Shown: positions 42,835-52,208, counted from the first letter of the stretch. The stretch is DNA of 64,000 bases from Chitinophagaceae bacterium (GCA_016720745.1 JADKKA010000022.1:1364001-1428000); one strand, 5' to 3'. The notes: generated by a model not told the origin, from the letters alone. Numbers and translations: made by a program.

Positions 42835-44091
42835 ATGATTCGCCGCTCGCTGGAAATCGTTGGAAGTAGTTTTAAAATGGCACTGCAGGAATTGTGGAAG
42901 AATAAACTCCGCACTTTCCTGTCCCTGTTCGGGATCACCATTGGTATCTTCTGTATCATTGGCGTGCTGGCCACCGTGAACAGCCTGGAACAAAATATAC
43001 AGAACGAAGTGAAATCGCTTGGCACGAATACTATTTACATAGACAAATGGGATTATTCGGCCGGCGGCGGTCCCGACTACCCCTGGTGGAAATATGTGAA
43101 CCGGCCGGTTCCAAAATATGATGAATTAAAACAAATCAAAGACCGAACACCGGGTGCCCGGTTTGCCGCTTTTAAAATTGAAGTGTCAGACAAAGTTGAT
43201 TATGATGATAACCAGCTTTCCAATGTTCAGATTTATGGGATAACCGAAGAGTTCAGGGAAATCCAACCCATTGAAGTGGCTTTTGGAAGGTATTTATCAG
43301 ATGCCGAATTCAGCCAGGGAGCTCCTTCCGCAGTAATCGGTAATGAAATTGCTGAAAAACTATTTGGCACGGCAGAAAGGGCCATCGGAAAACTGATTAG
43401 TTGCCGTGGAAAAAAGTTGTCAGTTATTGGCGTTATTAAGAAACAGGGTAAGACGATGATCGGCGGATGGCAGTTTGACCAAAGCGTTATACTCTCCTAT
43501 CGCTATGCCCGGAATATCATGGATGAGAAAAAATCCGATCCATTGATGCTGGTGCAGGGGCTGGAAAATTTAAGCAGCAAGGCCCTGAAAGATGATCTTT
43601 CCGGCACGATGCGGGCACTGCATAAATTGCCTCCTACCAAAGAAGATGATTTTGCCCTGAATGATATCAATGATTTCAGTGATGCCATCAGCAAAGCTTT
43701 TGTAAGTCTCAATATGGGTGGTTGGGCCATTGCAGCCCTGTCACTGATTGTAGGAATGTTTGGTGTGGCCAATATCATGTTTGTATCGGTAAGGGAAAGA
43801 ACCAGCCAGATCGGATTAAAGAAAGCTATTGGTGCCAAGAGCCGGGTGATCCTGGCCGAATTCCTGCTGGAGTCTGCCTTCCTTTGTGTAATTGGCGGTT
43901 TAATCGGACTCAGTCTGGTCTACCTGCTGACACAGGTGCTGACCAATCTTCTCGATTTCCCGGTCTATATCTCTACCTCCAATATGGCACTGGCTATTGT
44001 TATTTGTATCATCGTTGGCATATTGGCCGGCTTTATTCCTGCCCGTCAGGCCGCCCGAATGGACCCGGTTGTGGCCATCAGAAGCAAGTAA
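42835..44091 (+). CDS. ABC transporter permease (MacB/FtsX type)
   Basis: 418 residues. First membrane helix at about 24-48 (LRTFLSLFGITIGIFCIIGV), a periplasmic MacB-type domain (about 50-280), then three C-terminal helices (about 295-400) with the FtsX signature (MFVSVRERTSQIGLKKAIGA). Family members use ATP to move substrates or force through periplasmic partners (macrolide, lipoprotein or peptide export). No ATPase or fusion protein is next to it, so its partner is encoded elsewhere. An alternative start is ATG 42877, just before the first helix. Confidence 0.9.
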   Translation: MIRRSLEIVGSSFKMALQELWKNKLRTFLSLFGITIGIFCIIGVLATVNSLEQNIQNEVKSLGTNTIYIDKWDYSAGGGPDYPWWKYVNRPVPKYDELKQIKDRTPGARFAAFKIEVSDKVDYDDNQLSNVQIYGITEEFREIQPIEVAFGRYLSDAEFSQGAPSAVIGNEIAEKLFGTAERAIGKLISCRGKKLSVIGVIKKQGKTMIGGWQFDQSVILSYRYARNIMDEKKSDPLMLVQGLENLSSKALKDDLSGTMRALHKLPPTKEDDFALNDINDFSDAISKAFVSLNMGGWAIAALSLIVGMFGVANIMFVSVRERTSQIGLKKAIGAKSRVILAEFLLESAFLCVIGGLIGLSLVYLLTQVLTNLLDFPVYISTSNMALAIVICIIVGILAGFIPARQAARMDPVVAIRSK

Positions 44092-44121
44092 CACGAATAA
44101 AAGCATTAGCCCAAACCCTTT

Positions 44122-44129
44122 AATTTTGC
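44122..44129 (+). promoter_or_regulatory. Putative -7 element for tsaD
   Basis: TAATTTTG matches TAnnTTTG, 66 bases before the tsaD ATG. The whole intervening leader consists of GACTG-type repeats (see 44135-44193). Confidence 0.55.
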
Positions 44130-44134
44130 GAACG

Positions 44135-44193
44135 CCTGAAAGTTGAAAGTCGACTGAAGACTGTCGACTGTCGACTGATAGACTGATAGACTG
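44135..44193 (+). repeat. GACTG-type degenerate repeat in the tsaD leader
   Basis: Units GAAAGTCGACT, GAAGACTGTCGACT, GTCGACT and two copies of GATAGACT between the tsaD promoter box and its ATG. AGTCGAC and GTCGACT arms can pair into a hairpin. Confidence 0.8.
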
Positions 44194-44195
44194 AC

Positions 44196-45236
44196 ATGCC
44201 CACCATCCTCGCCATAGAATCCAGTTGTGATGAAACTTCTGCCGCCATTTGCAGGGACGGACAGATCCTGTCTAATTTTATTGCCAACCAGACCGTTCAC
44301 GAACAATACGGAGGCGTAGTGCCAGAACTGGCCAGCCGCGCCCATTTGCAGCATATTGTGCCGGTAGTGCATGCGGCCTTACAAAAAGCCGGAACAACAT
44401 TGGATATAGTAGATGCAATTGCTTTTACCCAATCACCCGGACTGATTGGCTCTTTATTGGTTGGTGCGCAGTTTGCCAAATCACTGGCCCAGTCACTCCA
44501 TAAACCACTGATCGCCGTTCACCATATGCAGGCCCATGTGCTGGCCAATCTGATTGATGACCCCAAACCGGAATTTCCTTTTTTATGCTTAACGGTGAGC
44601 GGAGGACATACTCAAATCGTATTATGCGAGTCACCAACCCGGATGAAAGTGATTGGTGAAACGATTGATGACGCTGCTGGAGAAGCCTTTGATAAATCTG
44701 CCAAATTAATCGGGCTCCCTTATCCCGGAGGGCCCCTGGTGGACCGTTATGCCAAAGAAGGGAATCCGGAAAGATTCCGGTTTCCAGAGCCGCAGATACC
44801 CGGACTCAATTTCAGCTTTAGTGGATTGAAAACCTCCATTTTATACTTTTTACGGAATGCCGGTAAAAGCAATCTGTATAAAGAAGAGTTCATGGCTACG
44901 GAAGAAGAAAAACAGGCTTTTATACGGGATAACCTGGCCGATATTTGTGCATCGATCCAGCAACGAATCATCAGCATCCTGCTCAATAAAGTAAAAAAAG
45001 CAGCCATCGAAACGGGTATCTCAGACCTTTGCCTGGCCGGGGGAGTATCTGCCAATAGCGGATTAAGAAAGGCTTTTGAAGAGATGGGCATCCAACAGCA
45101 ATGGCGAACATTTATTCCTGCCTTTCAGTACTGTACTGATAATGCAGGAATGATTGCCATTACGGGTTATTATAAATTCCTCGACGGGCAGTTTGCTGCG
45201 CCGGATATCACCGCCAGTGCAAGAGCAGAATGGTAA
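44196..45236 (+). CDS. tsaD: tRNA N6-adenosine threonylcarbamoyltransferase
   Basis: 346 residues. Transfers threonylcarbamoyl to A37 of tRNAs reading ANN codons, together with TsaB and TsaE. N-terminal LAIESSCDETSAA and the metal-binding HHMQAH (HxxxH) near residue 110 are intact, as is the ASKH-fold segment LAGGVSANSGLR. ATG start. TrmN6, another tRNA-A37 enzyme, follows seven bases later. Confidence 0.97.
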   Translation: MPTILAIESSCDETSAAICRDGQILSNFIANQTVHEQYGGVVPELASRAHLQHIVPVVHAALQKAGTTLDIVDAIAFTQSPGLIGSLLVGAQFAKSLAQSLHKPLIAVHHMQAHVLANLIDDPKPEFPFLCLTVSGGHTQIVLCESPTRMKVIGETIDDAAGEAFDKSAKLIGLPYPGGPLVDRYAKEGNPERFRFPEPQIPGLNFSFSGLKTSILYFLRNAGKSNLYKEEFMATEEEKQAFIRDNLADICASIQQRIISILLNKVKKAAIETGISDLCLAGGVSANSGLRKAFEEMGIQQQWRTFIPAFQYCTDNAGMIAITGYYKFLDGQFAAPDITASARAEW

Positions 45237-45243
45237 GCGACTT

Positions 45244-45993
45244 ATGGCTAACTCCTATTTTCAATTCAAGCAATTCCTGATCCACCAGGATCGCTGTGCC
45301 ATGAAGGTGACGACAGATGCCTGTTTATTTGGTGCCTGGGTGGCCAGACAAATCAAATTAAACCTGGCCCAATCCAAAGACACAGGCAGCAGTAAATTAT
45401 TGGATATCGGAACCGGAACGGGCATACTCAGCCTGATGCTGGCACAGGAAAATGGGTCACTGGATATTGAGGCAATTGAGATTGATGCAAAGGCGGCTGA
45501 ACAGGCTCATGAAAACTGTAGTCTATCTCCCTGGCGGGAAAGGATCCGGGTCAGACAGGGGGACATCAAGCAAACTGGTTCTGAGCATCTATTCAAGTAT
45601 ATCGTCAGCAACCCTCCTTTTTATGAAAACGATCTCAATAGTCCGGACCCCATAAAAAACATGGCCCATCATCAGGGAGGGCTTTTGTTAAAGGAGCTTA
45701 TTGAAATCATTCAAAAAAAACTGGAACCCGGAGGCAGGTTTTACCTGCTGCTTCCCTTTAAAAGAAAAGATGAAATCATTGAGTTGCTGCATCAAAACGG
45801 TTTCAGCATCACTTCCTTGGTTCAGGTAAAACAAACCGTAAACCATCCATTTTTCCGACTGATGCTGGAGGCTGAATATTCAAAGGTAAAAATTGAAGTA
45901 AAAGGAATTAACGAAGTGATTATCAGCAATAAAGCAAATGAATATTCTTCCGAATTTATATCACTTTTAAAGGAATACTATCTCCATCTCTAG
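45244..45993 (+). CDS. trmN6: tRNA1(Val) (adenine(37)-N6)-methyltransferase
   Basis: 249 residues. Class I methyltransferase with LLDIGTGTGILSLMLAQ and the N6-adenine catalytic motif NPPF (SNPPFYEND). The N-terminal FQFKQFLIHQDRCAMKVTTD is characteristic of the YfiC/TrmN6 group. ATG 45244 is chosen; the longer frame (from 45154) lies inside tsaD. Close spacing to tsaD suggests one transcript for two tRNA-modifying enzymes. Confidence 0.92.
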   Translation: MANSYFQFKQFLIHQDRCAMKVTTDACLFGAWVARQIKLNLAQSKDTGSSKLLDIGTGTGILSLMLAQENGSLDIEAIEIDAKAAEQAHENCSLSPWRERIRVRQGDIKQTGSEHLFKYIVSNPPFYENDLNSPDPIKNMAHHQGGLLLKELIEIIQKKLEPGGRFYLLLPFKRKDEIIELLHQNGFSITSLVQVKQTVNHPFFRLMLEAEYSKVKIEVKGINEVIISNKANEYSSEFISLLKEYYLHL

Positions 45994-46059
45994 ACTGCAA
46001 CCCAGCTAAGAATCCCATCTTATACACTCCGCTCTATTAACCCAGCGCTACAATTTATA

Positions 46060-46175
46060 CCTCCCGACTCTCACCTGAAAACTGACAACTGAAGTCTGCT
46101 GACTGCTGACTGAAGACTGAAGACTGCCGACTGAAGACTGCTGACTGAAGACTGCCGACTGGCTACTCCCGACTC
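46060..46175 (+). repeat. GACTG-type degenerate tandem repeat
   Basis: At least ten copies of units such as CTGAAGACTG, CTGCTGACTG and CCGACTG downstream of trmN6, running into the last codons of the minus-strand gene at 46163. Same family as 21195-21308 and 44135-44193. Confidence 0.85.
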
Positions 46176-47368
46176 TCCACATAACCCCTTAGATACCCAT
46201 ACTCCTCCGTCAGTTTCCCGGCTTTGACCATGGTAGCTCTTGTAATGATCTCCGACCCATTCCCCAGCAGGTCTTCCAGCACATGCTTGATGAGTTGTTC
46301 ACCAAAATACCGGCTGGCATCCCTGGGTAGTTCATTGGGCAGATTACCCACCGCCATTACATCTATAGATTCAGAAAGATAGGGGGCTGTTTTTTCCAGG
46401 CTTTGACGGCTAATACCATAAACAGGATCTTCGATGGTCTGGTCCCCGCAATTGATCGGCACTGAACCATTGGCATCATCGGTGATATCTGCAATGGTTT
46501 GTATGATGAAATGGTCCGACTGTATATCGGCCTTTTCAAAAAGACGGGGAACGTTCTTATCCCAATAAACGCCGTTCATCAGGATGTCGGTTTGTTCTGC
46601 ATAAGGAAGAAAGCGGCAGGAGTAAGACTCGGGTTGCTGGTGGAAATCTTCCCGGCTGTAATGCCCCTCCAGTTTATGCCGGTACAAATCGCCCCCTTTC
46701 AATTGCACATACACCGGGTAAGAAAATCTTCGCTTCAGGTATTCATCCGGCTCCACTTCATGGATGCCCATCAGGTTCATTACTTCCAGAATTCCATGGG
46801 CCACCCTGCCAGAACCGGTTACAGCGATCTTTACATTCGGCAAGCGAAGCCCAAAGTACGTATGTATCAACTCTCTGAAACTACGCTGTTTATAAACTCT
46901 GTCTAAACTAAATAATCCAGTTCTTTTCCCATAGGCCATCATCCCATTATGGGCTCCTACAACACCGGCAAAAAATCCAAAGCCGATAATTCTTTGTCCG
47001 TCCTCATGCTCCAGGCATTCATAATCCACCAGGGTAATTCCCTTTTCAATGATGGCCTGCAGGAGATTTCGGTTATGGGGTTGCTGCTTCTTGGTATGTG
47101 AGAAAAAGAGGTAGGTTTTGCCTGGGATCAGTTGCTGAACCGGCACTTCTTTGATGCCTAAAAGGATATCGCAGTCATCCAGTTGCTCCCTGATTTCCAC
47201 TCCTGCCAGGCGGTATTCCCGGTCATTGAAGCAGCGATCGGGAGAGGATTGTACAACGACCTGAACCGTTGAACTGTTTTTATGGATCCACTTGCATTGG
47301 GCCGGGGTTAAAGCCACCCTGTTATCGGCCGGTATCTTGCCCTCTCTGATGAGTCCAATCCTTGTCAT
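46163..47368 (-). CDS. Saccharopine/alanine dehydrogenase-like NAD(P)-dependent oxidoreductase
   Basis: 401 residues. N-terminal domain (TRIGLIREGKIPADNRVALT) is of the AlaDH/PNT type; NAD-binding KIAVTGSGRVAHGILEVM lies at about 175-195. The overall layout matches the lysine-forming saccharopine dehydrogenase (LYS1) relatives common in Bacteroidota. The first strands carry R-E-x-K motifs typical of the substrate site. Reaction not certain: saccharopine, alanine or another amino acid substrate is possible. ATG start; a weak CAACTTTG element lies about 30 bases upstream. Confidence 0.8.
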   Translation of the reverse strand: MTRIGLIREGKIPADNRVALTPAQCKWIHKNSSTVQVVVQSSPDRCFNDREYRLAGVEIREQLDDCDILLGIKEVPVQQLIPGKTYLFFSHTKKQQPHNRNLLQAIIEKGITLVDYECLEHEDGQRIIGFGFFAGVVGAHNGMMAYGKRTGLFSLDRVYKQRSFRELIHTYFGLRLPNVKIAVTGSGRVAHGILEVMNLMGIHEVEPDEYLKRRFSYPVYVQLKGGDLYRHKLEGHYSREDFHQQPESYSCRFLPYAEQTDILMNGVYWDKNVPRLFEKADIQSDHFIIQTIADITDDANGSVPINCGDQTIEDPVYGISRQSLEKTAPYLSESIDVMAVGNLPNELPRDASRYFGEQLIKHVLEDLLGNGSEIITRATMVKAGKLTEEYGYLRGYVESRE

Positions 47369-47464
47369 ACAGCGCTTTATCGTTAATTGTAGGCCCCAAA
47401 GTTGCCGCTTTCAGCCATCCTAAACAAACTGATTTAAATCAGAAAGCTGGCATGATAAATGTTG

Positions 47465-47472
47465 TAACTTTG
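47465..47472 (+). promoter_or_regulatory. Putative -7 element for the lipoprotein gene at 47545
   Basis: TAACTTTG matches TAnnTTTG; it predicts a leader of about 70 bases. Confidence 0.5.
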
Positions 47473-47544
47473 ATTATATTTTTCTGCTAGAAAATTCCTG
47501 GTTACAATCAGGGATTTGGCGGTTACAAAATAAAAAGGCCCTGG

Positions 47545-48345
47545 ATGCGTCAACTTTTCCCCACTGCAGTATTAACGCTGGCATTGTCTGCCGGGATACT
47601 TTCCTGTACAAAAGATACCAAAACGGATAACCCTGATACCGGGACCTATGTGCTCAGTTATGGTGATTCGATCCTGTACATGAAGCCCACAGCAGGAGAC
47701 TATATTGTTTCTCCAACAAAACAAAGACCCGGAACTTATACCGGATTTCCCGAGGGGATTGAAATTGATGAAACCACCGGAGCGATCAATGTTACCAACA
47801 GCGAAACAGGCCTGCGTTACCGGATCACTCATACCGCTCCTGACGGTACAAAGACAGAAACCAAGATCGTTTTATCAGGTATCACTTTTCTCGATAAATT
47901 CTATCATCTCTCCACGGGTGATTCAGTCGCATTCCCCGTATATAATTCCAGTGTTACCAGAACATTGCCACTGGCGGGTTCCAGTTTTGATGAAGGGAAT
48001 ATCTGTAATGGGGCCGGCTGTGCTGTAAAAACCACAGATGGCACCATCAATCTGGCCCAGACTGTTCGGAATGGCGTTTTCGGTTCTACACCCCGAAATG
48101 ACAGAAGGGAAACTTTTGAAATTCGTTATAAAATCAATGATGCCAGCGGCAAAAGGGAAAATAAGCTGAAAGTGCTTTTATACTGGTATGATACCATGGC
48201 GGATGTACCCGCTGATCTCTGGCAAACCTTGAATGAAAGGACCGCCGATGGCGTTTTCCTCCGCGGCAATGCTGGTAGCTCTGTAGAAGGTATTAGCGCA
48301 TTTGCCAAGCCCCGCCCTCCCTGTGTAATTGTGATTGGTCAGTAA
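47545..48345 (+). CDS. Lipoprotein, function unknown
   Basis: 266 residues. Lipoprotein signal (lipobox GILSC, Cys21), then KDTKTDNPD, then a beta-rich domain with FPEGIEIDETTGAINVTNSE followed by strands similar to cadherin/putative-Ig folds (about 30-110), and a second domain to residue 255. Two Cys (CNGAGC) lie near residue 155. No enzyme motif. The CHAT protease gene follows 41 bases downstream in the same direction, so this lipoprotein may share its function. Confidence 0.72.
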   Translation: MRQLFPTAVLTLALSAGILSCTKDTKTDNPDTGTYVLSYGDSILYMKPTAGDYIVSPTKQRPGTYTGFPEGIEIDETTGAINVTNSETGLRYRITHTAPDGTKTETKIVLSGITFLDKFYHLSTGDSVAFPVYNSSVTRTLPLAGSSFDEGNICNGAGCAVKTTDGTINLAQTVRNGVFGSTPRNDRRETFEIRYKINDASGKRENKLKVLLYWYDTMADVPADLWQTLNERTADGVFLRGNAGSSVEGISAFAKPRPPCVIVIGQ

Positions 48346-48369
48346 AATGCGTTACAACCGTTAATTTTG
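48335..48369 (+). promoter_or_regulatory. Putative promoter for the CHAT protein gene
   Basis: TTG at 48335-48337, then 24 bases, then TAATTTTG (48362-48369). The spacing is one base over the usual range. The box ends 17 bases before the ATG at 48387, so the CHAT gene may be transcribed separately from the lipoprotein. Confidence 0.5.
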
Positions 48370-48386
48370 AAGGGTAATCCCCTTTC

Positions 48387-51215
48387 ATGAGCAAGACAAC
48401 CGGTGCGGTCATTTTCCTTTTACTTTTTTTGTTCAGCTTTTCCCAGTCTACCCGGTCGGGCAGAAATACGGAAGCATTGCTCAATGATTACCAGAAAGCC
48501 GATAAACTTTACCAGGACGCTGAAGACATTTCATATGCTGCCAGGTATGATGAAGAGAAGGAAGCAGCACTGAATCTTTCGTCGCTTCGCATTTTTGAAC
48601 CACTGGGCAGGGAACTGGAGACATTGAGTCCCCGTTTCGACTCCCTGCTTTTTCATTGCCAGATCAAAACAGCCATTCTTTATCATTATTTCGACAGTAA
48701 CAGTTTTGCTAAAAACTGGTACCTGAAAGGCCTCAACCTCCAGCGGAAGACCAACTCCATTCCTGATAGCTTTACATTCAGCCCCCTGATTTACCTGGGC
48801 GGCATTCTATATACTGAAAGCAAATTCGATTCAGCCCGGATACTCTATCGGCTCGCCGAAAAAATAGCTGCGTCCAGCCCTGTGCGCCTGGCCGAAACCG
48901 AAAGGCTGATGAATACACTGGGGGCCCTCTATTTTGAGTCAGGTAACTATAGTGAAGCCAGTCATTATTTTACCAAGGCCATCCAAACCATGCAGATGAC
49001 GGGAGAAAGCGGCAGATCCATGATGGCAAACTATAAGATCAACCTGGCCGCCACCTATACCAAGCTGGAAGAATATGAAAAGGCAGGAAGAATTTATGAA
49101 GAGCTATTGAGAGATACGCTTCATCTGAATGACATTTTGCATAATACCGGAAATATTCGTTTCCGGACGGGTAAACCAGAGGAAGCCCTGCAATTGCTAC
49201 GGAGGGTCCATTACCCCAACCGAACCATTATCCGTTTATACAATGATATCAGCCAGGTATTCATAGGCATGGAAAAAGAGGATTCTGCTTTGTATTACCT
49301 GCAGCTCGCCGTTGCTGAAAACAACAAATGGAATAAGTCGCAAAAGAACCTGCAGCACGGAATTACCCTCAGGTACCTGGGTGACCTGCATTTAAAAGAA
49401 AATGCTTTTGATAAAGCACTGGCGAGTTATCAAATGGCCATTACCCAGTTTACGCCTGGATTTGATAATGAAGATCCTGCCAGTAACCCGGTTTCCTTTA
49501 CAGGCATATTTTCCTATATCAATCTGTTTTATACCTTATGTAATAAAGCGGAAGCATTTGCTCAGATTTACCACCAGGATAACCGAACAGAAACACTGAA
49601 CGCTGCTTTTGCAGCCTATCAATCCGCTTTCCGGCTGGCGGAATATGTAGAACAAACCTATAATTCTGATGAAGCCAGGCTTTTTATTGGTAAGATAAAA
49701 CATGATGTACATAACCGCCCTATCGATATCGGTATCCAGCTATTTAAACTAACCAAAAAAAAGGAATTCCTTGAACAGGTCTATTTATTTGATCAGCGGA
49801 ACAAAGCTTCTGTCCTTTCCCTGAATAATACTTTGCAGCAAATCAATGAATCCAGCGAAAGGAAGGACCCCTTGTTTATCAGGAAAGCTGCTATCCAATC
49901 TTCCATTACCCGTTTATCACTCCGGTCAGAAACCATCCGCGACAGCAGCATTCTGTCATCGCTGTCGGCATCTATCCGCGATCAGGAAATTGAACTCGGT
50001 AAAGTAAATGAAGAGATCAATGCGGATCCGCTGAAAAGACAGGCACTGGCAGCAGAAAAAATCCCATCCATTAACCAGTTGCACCGGAAACTGGATAACA
50101 GTACCGCCATTCTTTCCTATCATTTGTCCGAAAATGACCTGCTGATTCTGATTGTAACTGCCGGGAAATTTGACTTCCGTCTGGAACCAATTAATAAACA
50201 ATTTTATGAGGAAATTGAACAGCTGAAAACGGCCCTGCATCAATATTCGGGAGAACAACGTTACAGCGGCAATACGGCGGCAGGTCAACTCTGGAAATTA
50301 TTGATCGGGCCGGCAGAAGGATACCTGGCGCAGATCAAAAGACTGATCATTATACCTGATGATGAACTGCATTACCTGCCATTTGAAGTACTCCAGGATG
50401 AACGGCGCCGCTACCTGATAGAAAAATATGCGATTCAATACCAGTATTCCACCGCCCTGCTGGGAAACCAAACAGGCAGTACAGGCAACCAATCCCTGGT
50501 TTCATTTGCCCCTTTTTCAAAAGCAGGATACAACGATTCAAACAATAATCTCAGCAGGCTTCCTGCTTCAGCAGAAGAGATCAGTAACCTGAATGGCCGT
50601 TCTTTGCTTGACGATAACGCTACCCGTGAGCAATTTTTACAATTTGCCAACCATAACCGGGTTATCCACCTGGCCACCCATGCCAGTGTAAATAATGAAA
50701 ATCCCCTGCGTTCCTATATCTCTTTTTATCCGGGCAATTCGGCTTCCAGGCTATATGCCCGTGAAATATATGACCTGCAGCTGGATACCACCGATCTGAT
50801 CATCCTGAGTGCCTGTGAGACTGGTACCGGCCAGTTAGTGAAAGGAGAAGGAATGATGAGCCTGTCCAGGGCTTTTGCCTATGCCGGTTGTCCGAATATC
50901 ATTACTTCCCTCTGGAAGGCAGAGGACCGTGCAACAGCCTACATTACACAACGTCTCCACTATTACCTGGGAAAAAATGAAACCAAGGACAAAGCGTTGC
51001 AAATGGCCAAGATCGATTTCCTGAAAACACAGGAAATAGATCCCTCCCTGAAATCGCCAAACTACTGGGCACACCTGGTACTGATTGGGGAATATGAACC
51101 CGACCACAAAAGAAGCAACTGGCCCTGGGTGGCAACGGGGATTGTGATCATTCTACTGACTTATTATTTCCTGAAAAAAAAGAACCTGCCGGGACGTTCG
51201 AACCGGCAGGTATAA
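48387..51215 (+). CDS. TPR-CHAT domain protease, membrane-anchored
   Basis: 942 residues. A signal peptide (residues 1-21), TPR repeats over about 55-420, a helical linker (420-640) and a CHAT caspase-like domain (about 645-905). The catalytic pair is intact: His765 in HLATHAS and Cys810 in SACETGTG. A single C-terminal helix (about 911-930) is followed by a basic tail (KKKNLPGRSNRQV). Signal peptide plus positive tail predict a periplasmic protease domain anchored by its C-terminus. CHAT proteases cleave partners after a trigger sensed by the repeats. The 3' end contains the terminator of the convergent gene. Confidence 0.92.
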   Translation: MSKTTGAVIFLLLFLFSFSQSTRSGRNTEALLNDYQKADKLYQDAEDISYAARYDEEKEAALNLSSLRIFEPLGRELETLSPRFDSLLFHCQIKTAILYHYFDSNSFAKNWYLKGLNLQRKTNSIPDSFTFSPLIYLGGILYTESKFDSARILYRLAEKIAASSPVRLAETERLMNTLGALYFESGNYSEASHYFTKAIQTMQMTGESGRSMMANYKINLAATYTKLEEYEKAGRIYEELLRDTLHLNDILHNTGNIRFRTGKPEEALQLLRRVHYPNRTIIRLYNDISQVFIGMEKEDSALYYLQLAVAENNKWNKSQKNLQHGITLRYLGDLHLKENAFDKALASYQMAITQFTPGFDNEDPASNPVSFTGIFSYINLFYTLCNKAEAFAQIYHQDNRTETLNAAFAAYQSAFRLAEYVEQTYNSDEARLFIGKIKHDVHNRPIDIGIQLFKLTKKKEFLEQVYLFDQRNKASVLSLNNTLQQINESSERKDPLFIRKAAIQSSITRLSLRSETIRDSSILSSLSASIRDQEIELGKVNEEINADPLKRQALAAEKIPSINQLHRKLDNSTAILSYHLSENDLLILIVTAGKFDFRLEPINKQFYEEIEQLKTALHQYSGEQRYSGNTAAGQLWKLLIGPAEGYLAQIKRLIIIPDDELHYLPFEVLQDERRRYLIEKYAIQYQYSTALLGNQTGSTGNQSLVSFAPFSKAGYNDSNNNLSRLPASAEEISNLNGRSLLDDNATREQFLQFANHNRVIHLATHASVNNENPLRSYISFYPGNSASRLYAREIYDLQLDTTDLIILSACETGTGQLVKGEGMMSLSRAFAYAGCPNIITSLWKAEDRATAYITQRLHYYLGKNETKDKALQMAKIDFLKTQEIDPSLKSPNYWAHLVLIGEYEPDHKRSNWPWVATGIVIILLTYYFLKKKNLPGRSNRQV
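51171..51211 (-). terminator. Terminator of the DUF4382 gene, inside the CHAT coding sequence
   Basis: On the minus strand ACCTGCCGG (51211-51203) and CCGGCAGGT (51192-51184) form a perfect 9-bp stem, followed by TTC and a run of T (51180-51174). The stop of the DUF4382 gene is 46 bases upstream. On the plus strand the T run encodes the Lys tail of the CHAT protein. Confidence 0.85.
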
Positions 51216-51257
51216 ACTGCGTTGCTGCAGCTGGTTGATCACAGGTTGCAAAAAATC

Positions 51258-52079
51258 TTATTGCCTGAGGGTGACAGTAGGTACATGGGTATCTTCATTA
51301 TTCCGAACGACCACATTTCCGATCAGGGTATCCCTGAAATTATTCTGTCCATCGATAAGCAGTTGATAAGTGCCTGCTCTCAGGCCAACGATTTTAAATT
51401 CACCATCATCTTCCGGTATAGCGGTTGCTGTATCCGTACCAATGATTGCTTTCACAATGGGATCGGCCGCACGGGGCAATACACGGCCTTCAATTCTGCC
51501 GGATTTGCTACGGCTGAATAAACGAATATGTGAACGGAGCCGATAGCCATTTCCGTTTCCGGATCCACTGTTATCTACCTGGATAGAATTACCAGCATCA
51601 AAATCAATCCAAAGCTGTACCTGACCGTTACTGATATCATAATGCTCGGGCTCAATATTTACTTCTATTTCCCGGTCTTCATCTTTTACTCTTAGTGGAT
51701 AAGTCTGGCCATTCAGCACCGCAGTATTCCGGTTGCCCAGGGTGAGTCTTAATTTCTTAATCCGGCCACTGGGCAGGTTACCGGTACCAAATAATGTATC
51801 CAGTCCGTTCCGGAAACGAAGGATATTATATACACCCGGGCGGATAACCAGGTTTACCCAACCATCATTGGGGAGGGTATCATCTTCCAGTTTTACATCC
51901 AGTCGCTGGATGTCGATAAATACACTGTCAAATACCGGTGTCTGGTGGTCTGTCAGGTAAATTTTTACAGCATGCGGGCTATTGAGTTGCTGGCTGCTGT
52001 TTTGTTCTTTCTGACAGGAGTACAGTACAAAAAGGCTGGAGAGGGTGAATAATAATAGGGCCAGGATCCTGGTTTTCAT
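51258..52079 (-). CDS. DUF4382-type lipoprotein
   Basis: 273 residues. Signal peptide with lipobox VLYSC (Cys21). Residues 35-185 are a DUF4382-type domain (AVKIYLTDHQTPVFDSVFID, with an LRLTLGNRN segment); residues 195-270 look like a carboxypeptidase-regulatory-like (CarboxypepD_reg) beta-sandwich (GRIEGRVLPRAADPIVKAII). DUF4382 proteins are surface or periplasmic; function unknown. ATG 52079 is preferred to a longer frame. It is convergent with the CHAT gene and lies 129 bases downstream of the anti-sigma gene. Confidence 0.85.
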   Translation of the reverse strand: MKTRILALLLFTLSSLFVLYSCQKEQNSSQQLNSPHAVKIYLTDHQTPVFDSVFIDIQRLDVKLEDDTLPNDGWVNLVIRPGVYNILRFRNGLDTLFGTGNLPSGRIKKLRLTLGNRNTAVLNGQTYPLRVKDEDREIEVNIEPEHYDISNGQVQLWIDFDAGNSIQVDNSGSGNGNGYRLRSHIRLFSRSKSGRIEGRVLPRAADPIVKAIIGTDTATAIPEDDGEFKIVGLRAGTYQLLIDGQNNFRDTLIGNVVVRNNEDTHVPTVTLRQ

Positions 52080-52146
52080 AACGTTGATTTTTAATAAAAT
52101 AATCACTTAACACAAATGAGTCAACGCCGGAACGCCCGATGTAACC

Positions 52147-52182
52147 AAAAAAAATCCCGGCCTGGATTGAACCGGGCCGGGA
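52147..52182 (-). terminator. Intrinsic terminator of the sigma/anti-sigma operon
   Basis: Stem TCCCGGCC / GGCCGGGA (52155-52162 with 52175-52182); on the minus strand it is followed by a run of eight T. It lies 27 bases after the anti-sigma gene stop and separates that operon from the DUF4382 gene. Confidence 0.88.
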
Positions 52183-52208
52183 AGGGGACCATCTACCTTA
52201 AGCAAGCA

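Noticed and set aside
42747..42993. N-terminal extension of the membrane protein at 42094
   Set aside because: The upstream in-frame stretch overlaps the divergent permease gene and promoter and has no membrane-protein character.
46060..46175. CRISPR array or coding repeat in the GACTG tract
   Set aside because: The units are 7-14 bases, contiguous and degenerate, with no unique spacers and no open frame.
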